NCBI GenBank assembly: GCA_016718825.1
Contig: JADKCL010000015.1
Span: 1-64,000 of the forward strand
Reading direction: 5' to 3'
Source of the DNA: Bacteroidota bacterium
GTDB lineage: Bacteria; Bacteroidota; Bacteroidia; J057; JADKCL01
DNA: 64,000 nt
A model generated the notes under the pieces. It worked only from the letters and a program-made list of their open reading frames with translations, was not told the origin of the DNA and made no database searches. Shown here piece after piece: positions 50,734-60,658 of this stretch. Numbering within the stretch: the stretch's first letter is position 1; each line of letters opens with the position of its first letter. The position numbers and the translations under genes are program-made.

Positions 50734-51284
50734 GTCACATCCGTCCTTGGCGCCTGAAACGGTCGGAAATCGTCTTTGATCATCCATGGTATCGCCTGCG
50801 TCGGGATTGGCTTTTACTGCCCGACGGCCGCCAAATCGACGATTATTTCGTGAGCCTGCGACCCGAGGTGGTCCTCATCTTTGCATTGACAGCCGACGAC
50901 GAAGTCGTCATGGTGCGCCAGTACAAACATGGTGCCGCTGCGATCCTCCTCGAATTTCCAGGCGGAACCTTCCTCCCTGCCACCGAATCCAGCACAGCAG
51001 CCGCAGCAAGGGAACTTGTCGAGGAAACCGGTTATTCCGGCACAAACCTCGAATTGCTGGGAAATGCTTGGGATGATCCCACCCGTCAAGACAATCGCGT
51101 GCACATGTACCTCGTCCGCGATGCGCAACGTACGCAAGATCAGGATCTTGACGAGAATGAAGACATCGAAGTCGTGCTGATTCCCCTGCGCAAATTCAAA
51201 GCGATGTGCTTGAATGGCGAAATCTGCGTGACCGGAACCTTGGCAACGGCCTTTCTCGGGTTAAACGCTTTGGGCCGAACCTGA
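50730..51284 (+). CDS. Nudix hydrolase (ADP-ribose pyrophosphatase-like)
   Basis: A 184-residue cytoplasmic hydrolase. The Nudix box is 'GGTFLPATESSTAAAAREL' followed by 'VEETGY', with one extra residue in the first loop relative to the consensus Gx5Ex7REUxEExGU. The N-terminal 'YRLRRDWLLLPDGRQIDDYF' and 'VVMVRQYKHGA' place it near the ADP-sugar pyrophosphatases. It is translationally coupled to the MORN gene and converges on a TlpA-like gene with adjacent stops. Confidence 0.92.
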   Translation: MSHIRPWRLKRSEIVFDHPWYRLRRDWLLLPDGRQIDDYFVSLRPEVVLIFALTADDEVVMVRQYKHGAAAILLEFPGGTFLPATESSTAAAARELVEETGYSGTNLELLGNAWDDPTRQDNRVHMYLVRDAQRTQDQDLDENEDIEVVLIPLRKFKAMCLNGEICVTGTLATAFLGLNALGRT

Positions 51285-52700
51285 TCACTTGATTTCTTTC
51301 AAGATCTTCTCAAAAACGGGCTCCAACTGATTGGGATGCAAGTCCTTGGCGACAATTTTGTTGCTCGGATCAAGCACATAACATTCTGGCGTGATGTCGG
51401 TGTGGTACTTGTAATAGTACCTGCTTTCCATTTTGGGATCGATGATGTTGTGGAAGGATTCGATATGGTACTTGGTGATGAATTCCTTCCACTTGGATTC
51501 CTCTGCGTCAAGGCAAAGCGCATAAACATCGACCTTGCCCTTCCATTTTTCAAGCACCTCCCTCAGCACCGGCGCACGTTCCTGGCAATGGCTGCAAGTA
51601 TAGGAGTACATAAAGACGATCTTGATCGGCGTTTTGAGGTCATAAAGACTTTCATATTCGCCGTTGACGTTTTTGGCGCGAAGGTCTTGGCCGGTTTTCC
51701 CGAGCAAACTCACCCGCATTTCGTTGACTTTTTTCCGAATTTTTGCAAGCTCTTCCGGTTTCCCGGGAAACCATTTGTTGGCAATGTCGTCGGTGAAGTA
51801 TTTGTCCACCACGTGCACCAAAATGGCCTCTCCGCCCATAAATGAAGGTTTTTCATATTGAATCGCGATCCAATTCACGACAAATTTGAAGCATTCGTCG
51901 CATCCGCGTGTCTTTTCAATCACTGCATCGGCATAACGAATCACGGAATCAACCGTCTGCGGGGTGAGTTGCGTCATGTAGGTCTTGAGTTTGTTGGGTA
52001 CCACCGGGGTGCGCAACAGTCGCTCATCGGTCAAACTGGTATTGTCAAAATAGGCTGCACGATAGGTGACGAGTTGCCGTAGGGTATCGAGGGTACCGTT
52101 GGGCTTTTTGGGGGTCGTCAAATCGGGGTTTTGGCCTGCTGATTTGAAAATTGTGAAAAATGAATTCGGATAGTTTTTGGCGAATGCGGCCACGTGGGCT
52201 TTGCGTTCGGCAACCATTTTGTCGCGCTGACCTTCGAGATAGGAAAGATTGGGGCTGCCGGGCGAAGTGGATTTGATCACCACATCGAGCGAATCAAATT
52301 TGGTTTTGAAGGCCGCTTCAAATTGCAGATTCTGGTAAAAAAGCATGTTGTCTTCCGTGCCTTCCGTGCGCATGTACTTGGTGACGTCGCGCGCATCCGT
52401 ACGCAAGGCAAATGTCTGATCCTTGTCCACCAAAAACTGAACGAATGATCGCTGATCGGGGAAAACAAAGTAATAGAGACCGCCCTTGAGCGGCTCGGTC
52501 GATGACTCATAATGCGCTTTTCCGCCTTTGGATAACATCGAATCCACCAAAAAATTTTGGCCACCGAGCATACCGATGATGCGGCAATAGCCTTCAGGCA
52601 TGCCCGCCACTTCAAAATCAAGTGAAACTTTCTGTTGTGCAGCCGCCAATTGGGCCAACATCAATGCAGCAGAAATGAAAAATAGACGCCTCCAATTCAT
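51285..52700 (-). CDS. TlpA-like periplasmic thiol-disulfide protein (DUF4369-DUF5106-thioredoxin)
   Basis: A 471-residue protein with a signal peptide ending in 'LAQLAAAQ'. Residues about 25-120 resemble DUF4369 ('LDFEVAGMPEGYCRIIGML'), about 120-330 resemble DUF5106 and the C-terminal 140 form a thioredoxin fold with active site 'CSHC' (369-372). It lacks a lipobox. Such proteins reduce or scavenge thiols in the periplasm of Bacteroidota. 'TAATTTGG' ends four bases before its ATG. Confidence 0.9.
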   Translation of the reverse strand: MNWRRLFFISAALMLAQLAAAQQKVSLDFEVAGMPEGYCRIIGMLGGQNFLVDSMLSKGGKAHYESSTEPLKGGLYYFVFPDQRSFVQFLVDKDQTFALRTDARDVTKYMRTEGTEDNMLFYQNLQFEAAFKTKFDSLDVVIKSTSPGSPNLSYLEGQRDKMVAERKAHVAAFAKNYPNSFFTIFKSAGQNPDLTTPKKPNGTLDTLRQLVTYRAAYFDNTSLTDERLLRTPVVPNKLKTYMTQLTPQTVDSVIRYADAVIEKTRGCDECFKFVVNWIAIQYEKPSFMGGEAILVHVVDKYFTDDIANKWFPGKPEELAKIRKKVNEMRVSLLGKTGQDLRAKNVNGEYESLYDLKTPIKIVFMYSYTCSHCQERAPVLREVLEKWKGKVDVYALCLDAEESKWKEFITKYHIESFHNIIDPKMESRYYYKYHTDITPECYVLDPSNKIVAKDLHPNQLEPVFEKILKEIK

Positions 52701-52704
52701 AGGT

Positions 52705-52712
52705 CCAAATTA
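52705..52712 (-). promoter_or_regulatory. -7-like box TAATTTGG, four bases before the TlpA-like gene
   Basis: A close match to TAnnTTTG on the minus strand with ATG at 52700, predicting a leaderless transcript. Confidence 0.5.
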
Positions 52713-52794
52713 TCCTCGGTGAGGCGATTTAGCAACTTGTATGCCGAATTCGATTAAAAAACGTGCTGGGCAAATCAGGAAACTCCCATCAGGT

Positions 52795-53484
52795 CTATTT
52801 TTCAGCCCGTTTCAAAACAAACATCTTCGTCCACCATCTTCCAAGTGCATGTATGGCCTCCACTTCGAACCCTTGCTGCTCAAAGTCCCAGCGCAGGCCC
52901 TCGACCGTATTTAGCGGATCGTTGCAAAGGCGTTTGCGACGCTTTCCAGCTTTGCGCACGACATTCTCTATCAAATAGATACGTCCATCGGGCTTCAATT
53001 TGGTCGCGATATCAGCCAACATGCTCTCCGGATTGGAAAAATGGTGATAGCTCGCCGTGACCAATACCTTGTCAAAAATTCCGTTGGGAAGTTTTGTTTC
53101 GGTTTCTGTGCCCTCCACCAGTTGGAATGTGCAATTCAGGGGTCTTCCTTTGATTTTTGCGTAGTAGTCACGGACGTTGTCCAACTCTTTTTCATTCAGG
53201 CAAAGGGTGTCAAGGTCCTCGATGTAGAATGTCAAACTGTCATACAATACAGCAAACATCGCCATACGGTAGCCATTGCTTCCGCCGACATCGGCAATGA
53301 CCTGCCTAGGGTGCAGATCTAAAATCGTCAGTTCGGGTGCATACACCTTCCGGATGGCCGCCTCCGAATCGAGCACAAAGCCACATTGGTAAGGCAATGC
53401 TGTTTGTTTTTGTGCCAGCAGTTGCGCACAATGCAGCACTGATAGCAAAGCCAACATCCCCAATCGATTCCAGCATGGATTCAT
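52795..53484 (-). CDS. SAM-dependent methyltransferase with a signal peptide
   Basis: About 229 residues from ATG 53484. The first 25 residues ('RLGMLALLSVLHCAQLLAQ') read as a signal peptide. The body is a class I methyltransferase: motif I 'VIADVGGSNGYRMAMF', acidic motif II 'YIEDLDT', and 'FDKVLVTASYHHFSNPESML' and 'IYLIENVV' downstream. Because SAM is cytoplasmic, export is surprising. The start is supported by 'TAATTTGG' five bases upstream. The substrate is unknown. Confidence 0.85.
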   Translation of the reverse strand: MNPCWNRLGMLALLSVLHCAQLLAQKQTALPYQCGFVLDSEAAIRKVYAPELTILDLHPRQVIADVGGSNGYRMAMFAVLYDSLTFYIEDLDTLCLNEKELDNVRDYYAKIKGRPLNCTFQLVEGTETETKLPNGIFDKVLVTASYHHFSNPESMLADIATKLKPDGRIYLIENVVRKAGKRRKRLCNDPLNTVEGLRWDFEQQGFEVEAIHALGRWWTKMFVLKRAEK

Positions 53485-53489
53485 CGTCT

Positions 53490-53497
53490 CCAAATTA
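53490..53497 (-). promoter_or_regulatory. -7-like box TAATTTGG, five bases before the methyltransferase
   Basis: A close match to TAnnTTTG with the ATG at 53484; it supports the start that includes the signal peptide. Confidence 0.5.
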
Positions 53498-53691
53498 CAC
53501 CTTTCTTGGTCATCGACGAAAAGCAGGGTGTATAACCTATTCGGTTGATTTTCGTAGATTCGATGGTTATCCACAGGTGTTTGTATCTGAAAATGGACGG
53601 TGATCCGCTGATTTGTCGATTGGTCGCCAAAAATTATTGGTAAAAATGCCCGTGTATTGCATTTTTATTCCTTGCGTGAGGGTTTGGTTGA

Positions 53692-54987
53692 ATGCTCTAT
53701 GAGAAATCAATGGTCAAAATGAAATCGACGGGGTTTACCACGAAAATCGTCTTGATCGCTTTTGCTGCTGTTTTTGTGCCGATGCTCGGGTTCTCCCAGC
53801 GATCGGATGAAAGTGTGCGTGTAAAAGTTCACAAAACGCAAGAGGGACACTCCCTGCAAATTGAGGATGATGTTCCGGCAGGAGATGCCGAGAATCTCAA
53901 AGAACTCATGAGCAAATCGGGCGTGACCAATCAAATCAATGAAATGAAGCCGGGTGAAGAGGTTGATATCGTCATCCACCGCACCCAAGAAGGAAACAAT
54001 CCGGCAGAGGTTACATTTGAAGTCGCCAACAAGACCACACCGGTAGCCGATTCCTTGGTTGCCAAGTCGATTTCGGTGCCCGTTGCCGTTCCGACGCCCG
54101 CGCCTTTACCTGCGCCCAAGCCCGTTTCCAAGCCCGTCGTAACGCCGACTCCGACCCCCAAACCCGTGGTTACGCCGGCACCGAAGCCAACCCCTGCGCC
54201 CAAGCCGGTCGTAGCAACGACGCCCAAACCCGTCGAAAAGAAACCGGCATTTTTGGGTGTACATTATGAAATGGAATTCGGATCTACCAGCGGATCTCAC
54301 ATTACAAAGGTTGAACCCGGCACACCTGCATTTAAAGCAGGACTGAAGCCCGGTGACGTCATCACCCAAGCCGATGGGGTGGATCTCTACCAATTGGAGG
54401 ATTTGGCAGAGATTATCTCCAAAAAGAAGGCAGGGGAGAAGGTACGCATCACATTTGAGCGTGCCGGAAAGGTGATTACCTCCTATGTGACCTTGGAAGA
54501 GCGTGACGACCGGTTCTTTCAAAACAACCCCAATGGAGCGCCTACCTATCGTCTCGAGCAGATTTATGAAGAGGCGCCAACGAGCAATACCAAAACCCCG
54601 GATGACCGTTATTTTAATGCGGATGCTGCAGCAGGCCCGCTTTTGGGCGTCGTGATGATCCAACTTCCGAGGAAATTCGATTCCAACGGTGTTGAAATCA
54701 TTGAAAAGTCCAACGGTGCTTTGGTGGACAATATCATTCCAAATTCGGCAGCTGCGGAAATTGGCTTGCGCAAAGGCGACCGCATCATCGCGGTCAATGG
54801 CAGGTCCATCTTTAATCCATCCGATGTCACCACGATGATCGGCAAGTTAAGGACGGGCGACAAGATCAGCTTGGCTTATATGCGTGCAGGTCAGCGCCTT
54901 ATCGGCGCAGGAACGCTCAAGGATCGTCAGCGTTTCAACCTTCCAAATTTGGACAAAGGCGGCAGTACCATCATTTCCATGCGTTAA
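53692..54987 (+). CDS. Exported double-PDZ domain protein
   Basis: Up to 431 residues; ATG 53692, 53710 or 53719 are all possible. A signal peptide ('IVLIAFAAVFVPMLGFSQ') is followed by a beta-rich domain with the repeat 'VKVHKTQEGHSLQIEDDVPA'/'VIHRTQEGNN', a 70-residue Pro/Lys/Val/Thr linker, and two PDZ domains: 'LGVHYEMEFGSTSGSHITKV' with 'AGLKPGDVITQADG', and 'GALVDNIIPNSAAAEIGLRK' with 'GDRIIAVNGRS'. No protease domain is present, so it is probably a periplasmic scaffold. Confidence 0.9.
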   Translation: MLYEKSMVKMKSTGFTTKIVLIAFAAVFVPMLGFSQRSDESVRVKVHKTQEGHSLQIEDDVPAGDAENLKELMSKSGVTNQINEMKPGEEVDIVIHRTQEGNNPAEVTFEVANKTTPVADSLVAKSISVPVAVPTPAPLPAPKPVSKPVVTPTPTPKPVVTPAPKPTPAPKPVVATTPKPVEKKPAFLGVHYEMEFGSTSGSHITKVEPGTPAFKAGLKPGDVITQADGVDLYQLEDLAEIISKKKAGEKVRITFERAGKVITSYVTLEERDDRFFQNNPNGAPTYRLEQIYEEAPTSNTKTPDDRYFNADAAAGPLLGVVMIQLPRKFDSNGVEIIEKSNGALVDNIIPNSAAAEIGLRKGDRIIAVNGRSIFNPSDVTTMIGKLRTGDKISLAYMRAGQRLIGAGTLKDRQRFNLPNLDKGGSTIISMR

Positions 54988-55079
54988 AATCGCGCGTGAA
55001 TTCACGACGATTCTTGCAAAAGCCTTGCAGGCGATGCGCCTTGCCATGACGTTTTTGTCTTTTGAAACTGCCGGATTCC

Positions 55080-56210
55080 ATGCAAATTGAAGCAATGAAT
55101 TCGGAAGTTGAGCCACTAATGCTGCTGCAAATGCGCAACCTGAGTTTGAAACTCGGGCGCAAGCCGCCATTGTCGGCCATCCGATTGCTCGAGGAAACGA
55201 TTTGGGGTACGCCGGGCGGAATGCGGTATCAGCATTTCGGAACGGCCGAGAAAATCAAGGATTTGGTGGATCCTTGGTTCATGTACATGGAAAAAGACGC
55301 GGAAACCCTCGGGGTTTTATGCCTCGATCACCGCAGTTCGGGCCCTTTTGAGACCTTTTACATCCGGTATTTTTCGTTTGCCGAGGCGATGCGGAGAAAA
55401 GATGTTTCGGAAAATGCCGGAGAGACACCCGCCTCGCGGGGGCAAGGATTGTTCAAACGGTTTTCAAGCAAATTCTTTGAATCCCCGACGCAGCTGCTTG
55501 AGGCGGCCGACACCTCCAAGGCGATTTTTTACGCCTACGTGGAGTTGGAAAATGCCAGAAGCCGTGATATGGTCAGCCAAATGGGCCTTACCGAATGCGG
55601 AAAATTCAGCACGCGGTTGTTCAGCCGCATGTTTCCACGCCACCAAACCCAGGTGCGCAGGTGCAAGCTGGCGGAACGCGAAGAGATGCGGCGACTTGTC
55701 GCTTCAAACTACCGTGACCACGCATTTTTTACCGACCATGGCCTCTTTTACAAAGACAATTTCTTCGTGATCGAGCAGGATGGCAAAATCGTTGCCGGAT
55801 TGCAGGCGCATGAAACGCATTGGAAAATTGTGGACATCCCGGGAGCTTCGGGCAAATTTATGATGCGGTTCCTGCCTTGGATGCCCTTGCTCTCCCGCCT
55901 TTTTAATCCGGATGCTTTCAAGTTTGCTGCTGTCGAAGGTCTTTTTTGCCTGCCGGGTTATGAGCATCTCATTGAAAAGTTGCTGGAAGGGGTTTTGGCC
56001 GAATTGGATCTTTATACCGCCATTTTGTGGATCGGCACAGGATCCAAAATGGACAAAATGCTCCATGCCAATGTCCGGTGGGGCTTGATGCAGAAATTCC
56101 GAAAAGACACGCCGGCCACGGTCGTGATGCGAAATTATGGGTATGATTCCGCACAAATGTTGGAATTGGCCGATAATCCCGTTTATGTTTGTGCCTTTGA
56201 CTCCACCTAA
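55080..56210 (+). CDS. GNAT-like protein
   Basis: About 376 residues from ATG 55080 (TTG 55062 would add six). Segments such as 'AIFYAYVELENARSRDMVSQ' and 'ETLGVLCLDHRSSG' suggest a GNAT-type acyl-CoA fold, followed by a second related-looking domain with 'FFVIEQDGKIVAGLQAHETH'. It has no signal peptide. No catalytic residue can be assigned; the substrate is unknown. Confidence 0.6.
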   Translation: MQIEAMNSEVEPLMLLQMRNLSLKLGRKPPLSAIRLLEETIWGTPGGMRYQHFGTAEKIKDLVDPWFMYMEKDAETLGVLCLDHRSSGPFETFYIRYFSFAEAMRRKDVSENAGETPASRGQGLFKRFSSKFFESPTQLLEAADTSKAIFYAYVELENARSRDMVSQMGLTECGKFSTRLFSRMFPRHQTQVRRCKLAEREEMRRLVASNYRDHAFFTDHGLFYKDNFFVIEQDGKIVAGLQAHETHWKIVDIPGASGKFMMRFLPWMPLLSRLFNPDAFKFAAVEGLFCLPGYEHLIEKLLEGVLAELDLYTAILWIGTGSKMDKMLHANVRWGLMQKFRKDTPATVVMRNYGYDSAQMLELADNPVYVCAFDST

Positions 56211-56276
56211 GCGGTTCACGCTGACAATTACCGAATTTGCTTAGTGCCTTATGATGCCTGAAAATCGATCGAATCC

Positions 56277-58631
56277 ATGTTGAAATCAAGGGAAAGCTTC
56301 GGCTTTGCTGCCTTCCAAGACAAACGCTTCACCGAGAACCATTTGGGCTGGATATTGCTGGGGATCTACGCCACCATGAGCTTGGTTTGGGCATTTTCCG
56401 CCGATGCCCCTTGGGACGACGATTGCCCGACGAGATTCCTCAATACCCGCAATGCCTTGTCTGACCCCAATCAATTTGTTTCGGTCTGGAATCGACCACT
56501 TTGGGTGTTGATTTTTGCCATTCCTGCGCAACTGGGCAAGGTTTCCGTGCCGCTGTTGATGACCCTGATTTCCTCGCTCGGTGCTTGGATGCTGTGGCGC
56601 GGCGTGGTCAAACTCAACGTTCCCCATGCTTGGTTGGTCATCGCTTTGTACGCTTTTCAACCATTCTTTTTCGGGACCTCGCGCGTCGCGCTCACAGAGC
56701 CTTTGGCCGCGACTTTGATTTGCGCGGGATTCTTTTTCCTTGTTCACAAAAAATGGGGTCTGTATGCACTGATGGGTGGTTTGCTGCCTTTGGCAAGGCT
56801 GGAAATGTCCCTCGTGCTCATCGTTTGGATGCTGCCATTGCTCAAAGAGAAACAATGGAAGTCGATCCTTTGGATGCTTGCTCCCATGCTCCTCTGGAAC
56901 TTGGCAGGCGGTCTTCTCACGGGAGATTTTAACTATGTTTTCAACCAGACTTTTGGTTTGGACAAAGGCGTGAATCGCTATGGACAGACCAGTTTTACGC
57001 ATTACTTCGAAAGGTATTTTTATGTGACTGGCCCCGTTGTGGGCTTGCTCTTGACCCTCGGATTCGTCTATCGCATTCGGAACAAGTCGTTGAATGCTTG
57101 GATCGATGGCCAATTTCTGTTGGGCTTTTTGGTCTACGTGCTGTTCAGTTGGAAACTGAGCATGGGAAACGCAGCTGGTTTTCTGCGCAACCTTGTTCCG
57201 CTTTCGCCGTTGGCAGCTTTGATTGCCTTGGACGGATTCAATTTTGCTGCTGCAACGGTTTCCAAGGCAGGGTATGCGCAGCGGCTCAAAGCCCTGAAAA
57301 ACGATCAACTGCTGCTGTCACTTTCGGTTTTGGCCTGTCTGGGAATCAGCATGGTATGGTTCAGTAAAACCTTGGTTTTGCATCAAATTCTCGATCCGAG
57401 GCCGAGTTATTTGCTGCTGGCTTTTATGGTCGCGGTGGTGGCAGTCGTCGGGATTTTGTACGTTGCCAAAGTTCCCGGCGTGGAATCGCTCAGACGTTTG
57501 CTTGCGGGGATGGGTGTTGCGGTTCTCTGCATTGCCTATAGCGCGATGACAGAACCGCCCAATGCAAGTGCCAATGTCGAACGTCAAGCGGTGGGCACGA
57601 TCGCCACATTTTACAAAGGTTCGGAATGGCTTGGCCGTGAGGCCTATATCAATCACAATTGGTTTTTCTGGTCAGCGGATTTGGATGCATATCACCCCCG
57701 GTACAAGCGGGTGACGATGGCCAATTTGGATCAGGCAAAAGACGGTGCGATCGTAGTTTGGGACATCCATTATTCGACCCGGCTTTCGGGCGATGTTTTG
57801 CCTGAATATTTTGCTGACCATCCTGAATTCGTCGAATTGCTCCGTGTGGGTCATCCCGATCTCAAGGAATGTGTGATTCTTTACGAGAAGGTTGCCGGAG
57901 ACAGCGCGGCGCGTATCGCGCGTTCGGAGGCTTTCAGTGTGCAAAACGCGCAGTTTTTGCCAGCCATAGCGGCAAGGGCCAATTTTTTGAAGTCACAGCG
58001 GGATTACCGCGGCGCCATCGAGCGCTTTGATTTTATGCTGGCCAACGTGCAAAATGATCCTGGAATCTGGTACAGTCGTGGCTTGACGATGATGGAGACA
58101 GGTTATTATACCGAGGCCATCGCCAATCTGAAGAATACGGTGACGCTGCAAACCCATCTACCGCTCGCATGGTACCACCTGGGCGTGGTGCAAGCGCGGA
58201 CGGGAGACCTCAAAGGTGCCCTGATTTCGTTGAATCGCAGCCTCGCCTTGGAGAATGCTTCAGAGACACTGTACCACACGCGTGGTGCTGTAAGATCTGA
58301 AATGGGTGATTTTAACGGAGCCATCGCGGATTATTCGCTAGCCATCCAGTTGAATCCGGCCAATCTCCAGGCTTATTGCGACCGCGCAGCGGCTTATGCC
58401 CTTGGCAGGCAGATTCCACAGGCGCGGGCCGACATCAATATCGTGCTCGCTGCCAAACCAGATGATCTCCAAGCGATTTTTGTGCAAGGGCGTATTGAAA
58501 TGCAGGCAGGAAACAAAGCCGAAGGCTGCCGTTTGATGCAAAAAGCCGTCGATGGCGGATTGAAGGACGCTGCACAGTTCCTGCTCAAGTCCTGTGGAGC
58601 CTCCGCCGATTCGTTGAATTTGCCCCAATAA
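56277..58631 (+). CDS. GT-C-type membrane protein fused to TPR repeats
   Basis: A 784-residue protein. Residues about 25-420 contain some 11-12 hydrophobic helices, with 'VWAFSADAPWDDDCPTRF' in the first periplasmic loop; an acidic pair in that position is the usual catalytic feature of GT-C glycosyltransferases (ArnT/PMT-like). Residues about 430-550 form a periplasmic domain. The C-terminal 200 residues hold four to five TPRs ('GTIATFYKGSEW' excluded; 'ALISLNRSLALENASETLYH', 'AIADYSLAIQLNPANLQAY'). It may glycosylate or handle envelope polymers. No neighbouring gene helps. Confidence 0.8.
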   Translation: MLKSRESFGFAAFQDKRFTENHLGWILLGIYATMSLVWAFSADAPWDDDCPTRFLNTRNALSDPNQFVSVWNRPLWVLIFAIPAQLGKVSVPLLMTLISSLGAWMLWRGVVKLNVPHAWLVIALYAFQPFFFGTSRVALTEPLAATLICAGFFFLVHKKWGLYALMGGLLPLARLEMSLVLIVWMLPLLKEKQWKSILWMLAPMLLWNLAGGLLTGDFNYVFNQTFGLDKGVNRYGQTSFTHYFERYFYVTGPVVGLLLTLGFVYRIRNKSLNAWIDGQFLLGFLVYVLFSWKLSMGNAAGFLRNLVPLSPLAALIALDGFNFAAATVSKAGYAQRLKALKNDQLLLSLSVLACLGISMVWFSKTLVLHQILDPRPSYLLLAFMVAVVAVVGILYVAKVPGVESLRRLLAGMGVAVLCIAYSAMTEPPNASANVERQAVGTIATFYKGSEWLGREAYINHNWFFWSADLDAYHPRYKRVTMANLDQAKDGAIVVWDIHYSTRLSGDVLPEYFADHPEFVELLRVGHPDLKECVILYEKVAGDSAARIARSEAFSVQNAQFLPAIAARANFLKSQRDYRGAIERFDFMLANVQNDPGIWYSRGLTMMETGYYTEAIANLKNTVTLQTHLPLAWYHLGVVQARTGDLKGALISLNRSLALENASETLYHTRGAVRSEMGDFNGAIADYSLAIQLNPANLQAYCDRAAAYALGRQIPQARADINIVLAAKPDDLQAIFVQGRIEMQAGNKAEGCRLMQKAVDGGLKDAAQFLLKSCGASADSLNLPQ

Positions 58632-58700
58632 GGTCTTGCGCACAATCAATCTTGGAATGGATCCTTTTCAAGGTCTTTGGAACAAAAGATGCTTCGCCTT

Positions 58701-60491
58701 TTACCGAAGGTAAGGTGCGCATTGTACTGCAAGCCATTCTCTTTCTTCGGGTTCGAGAAGTGGATTTAGCCGACGTTGAACCTCGGCATGATACGTTTTC
58801 AGCCATTCCAGCTCCAAGCGATCCAGCAATTCCCATTCGATCATCGTCGATTCAATGGGGAAGAGGCTGAGCGTTTCAAATGCGAAAAATTTCCCGGTGC
58901 GTGTCGATTCAGCTTCAACGACCAATACCAAGTTTTCGATGCGAATGCCATAACGATCAGGCTCATAGAAGCCGGGCTCGTTGGAAATGATCATGCCGGG
59001 TTCGAGTGCCGTGCGACTGCGAGGGCTTGCAACCGGCGCGATGCCTTGCGGACCTTCATGGACATTGAGAAAGTAGCCGACGCCATGGCCGGTACCGTGG
59101 CCATAATTCAATCCCGCGGACCAAAGGTGCATCCGAGCCAGCGGATCGAGTTGATAACCCGTCGTTCCGGCAGGAAACTTGGCTTTTGCCAAGCCAATGT
59201 GGCCCTTCAAAACCAAGGTATAGGCTTTGGCCGCGCCGCTTGGAACGGCGCCGAGCGCAAAGGTGCGCGTGATATCCGTCGTGCCGTCGCGGTATTGCCC
59301 GCCGGAATCCAGCAGGAAAACGCCTTCGGATTGGAGGGTGGCGGAGCCGCTCGCGGCGGGTCGGTAATGCACGATCGCGCCATTTCCGGCATAACCCGCA
59401 ATGGCTGGAAAACTTTCGCCAAAATATCCCGCTTGTTGCGCTCTGAAGCTTGCCAGTTGTTCACCAACCGCAAACTCCGTGAGATTTCCGGTTTTGAGGG
59501 CATTTTCCATCCAACGCACGAGCCGCAGCAACGCCACGCCATCTTTTTCCATTGCCCGCCGGATGTGGCCCAATTCGACGGAATCCTTTTTTGCTTTCAT
59601 CGCCGTCGAAGGGGCAACGGCATGGATTTGTTTGCATTCCGCTCCGAAAGCCTTTTCGATGAAAACGGAAACCGTGCCGGGATCAATCAACACGGAACCG
59701 TTCAGTTTTGAAAGTGCCTGCGAAAGTCCGTCATAGGGTTGCACTGCCACACCCGCCTTGGCAAGCTCCAATTTCAAAACATCGGGAACTTTAGCAGGTT
59801 CGACAAACAGAATGGCATTCTCCAAATCGATCAAAGCAAAGGCATAGAATACCGGATTGTATTCCACATCACGTCCGCGCAGGTTAAAAATCCAGGCGAT
59901 ATCGTCCAAAGTGACGACCAAATGCGTGTTGGCGCCAAGGTTTTGCATTTCCTTGCGGATTTCCGCGAGTTTTTCCTGACAACTACGTCCGGCCAGGTTG
60001 GCCTCATGCGCAAAAATCGGCGTCTCAGGCAATAAAGGACGGTCGAGCCAGGCCTCTGCAACGGGATCAAAGTCCGTGACAATCTCAATTCCTGTTCCTG
60101 CGAAAGCGGATTCCAGCCCGCGCATGGTCTCTATACTGAGCAGTTTTCCGTCGATGCCAAGCCGGTCGCCCGATTTGAGTTTTGTTTTAATCCAATCATA
60201 ATGCTCCGGCGCACCCGAAACTGATTGCTTGTAAAATGTTACCTCGCCGCCTTCCAATTCTTGCGCAGCCTGCAAAAAGTAGCGCGAATCCGTCCAGAGA
60301 CCTGCCGTTTCCAGGGTCACCACGGCAACACCTGCAGATCCTGTGAAGCCGCTGATCCATTCCCTGCTTTTCCAGTGGTCACCGACATATTCACTTTGGT
60401 GGGGATCGTTGGAGGGGATGATCAATGCCGCCAACTGCCGCGATAGCATGGCTTTGCGAAGAGAATCAAGCTTTTTTGCCGAATCTGTCAT
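58701..60491 (-). CDS. Aminopeptidase P family protein (M24, long form)
   Basis: About 596 residues from ATG 60491. Domains in order: two creatinase-N lobes, the M24 catalytic domain and the M24 C-terminal extension. Metal ligands: Asp in 'LLDSGGQYRDGTTDITRTF', His in 'GHGTGHGVGYFLNVHEGP', Glu in 'ISNEPGFYE' and 'GIRIENLVLVV'. It resembles eukaryotic-type APP1 and differs from the shorter PepP at 47422-48804, so the window has two Xaa-Pro aminopeptidases. Confidence 0.95.
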   Translation of the reverse strand: MTDSAKKLDSLRKAMLSRQLAALIIPSNDPHQSEYVGDHWKSREWISGFTGSAGVAVVTLETAGLWTDSRYFLQAAQELEGGEVTFYKQSVSGAPEHYDWIKTKLKSGDRLGIDGKLLSIETMRGLESAFAGTGIEIVTDFDPVAEAWLDRPLLPETPIFAHEANLAGRSCQEKLAEIRKEMQNLGANTHLVVTLDDIAWIFNLRGRDVEYNPVFYAFALIDLENAILFVEPAKVPDVLKLELAKAGVAVQPYDGLSQALSKLNGSVLIDPGTVSVFIEKAFGAECKQIHAVAPSTAMKAKKDSVELGHIRRAMEKDGVALLRLVRWMENALKTGNLTEFAVGEQLASFRAQQAGYFGESFPAIAGYAGNGAIVHYRPAASGSATLQSEGVFLLDSGGQYRDGTTDITRTFALGAVPSGAAKAYTLVLKGHIGLAKAKFPAGTTGYQLDPLARMHLWSAGLNYGHGTGHGVGYFLNVHEGPQGIAPVASPRSRTALEPGMIISNEPGFYEPDRYGIRIENLVLVVEAESTRTGKFFAFETLSLFPIESTMIEWELLDRLELEWLKTYHAEVQRRLNPLLEPEEREWLAVQCAPYLR

Positions 60492-60658
60492 TTTCGATGC
60501 GTTCCATTTTAGTGGAAGTAATGTGGGCAAAATATGAAAATCAAGCGTGATTGTTACATGCCGGGGACAATGGTTTTATGAAAAATATCCGCATATCGAG
60601 ATGTGACCTATTGTGGTTCAGGATTAACCCCTAAATTGGAGTTTGACAAGGATATTCT

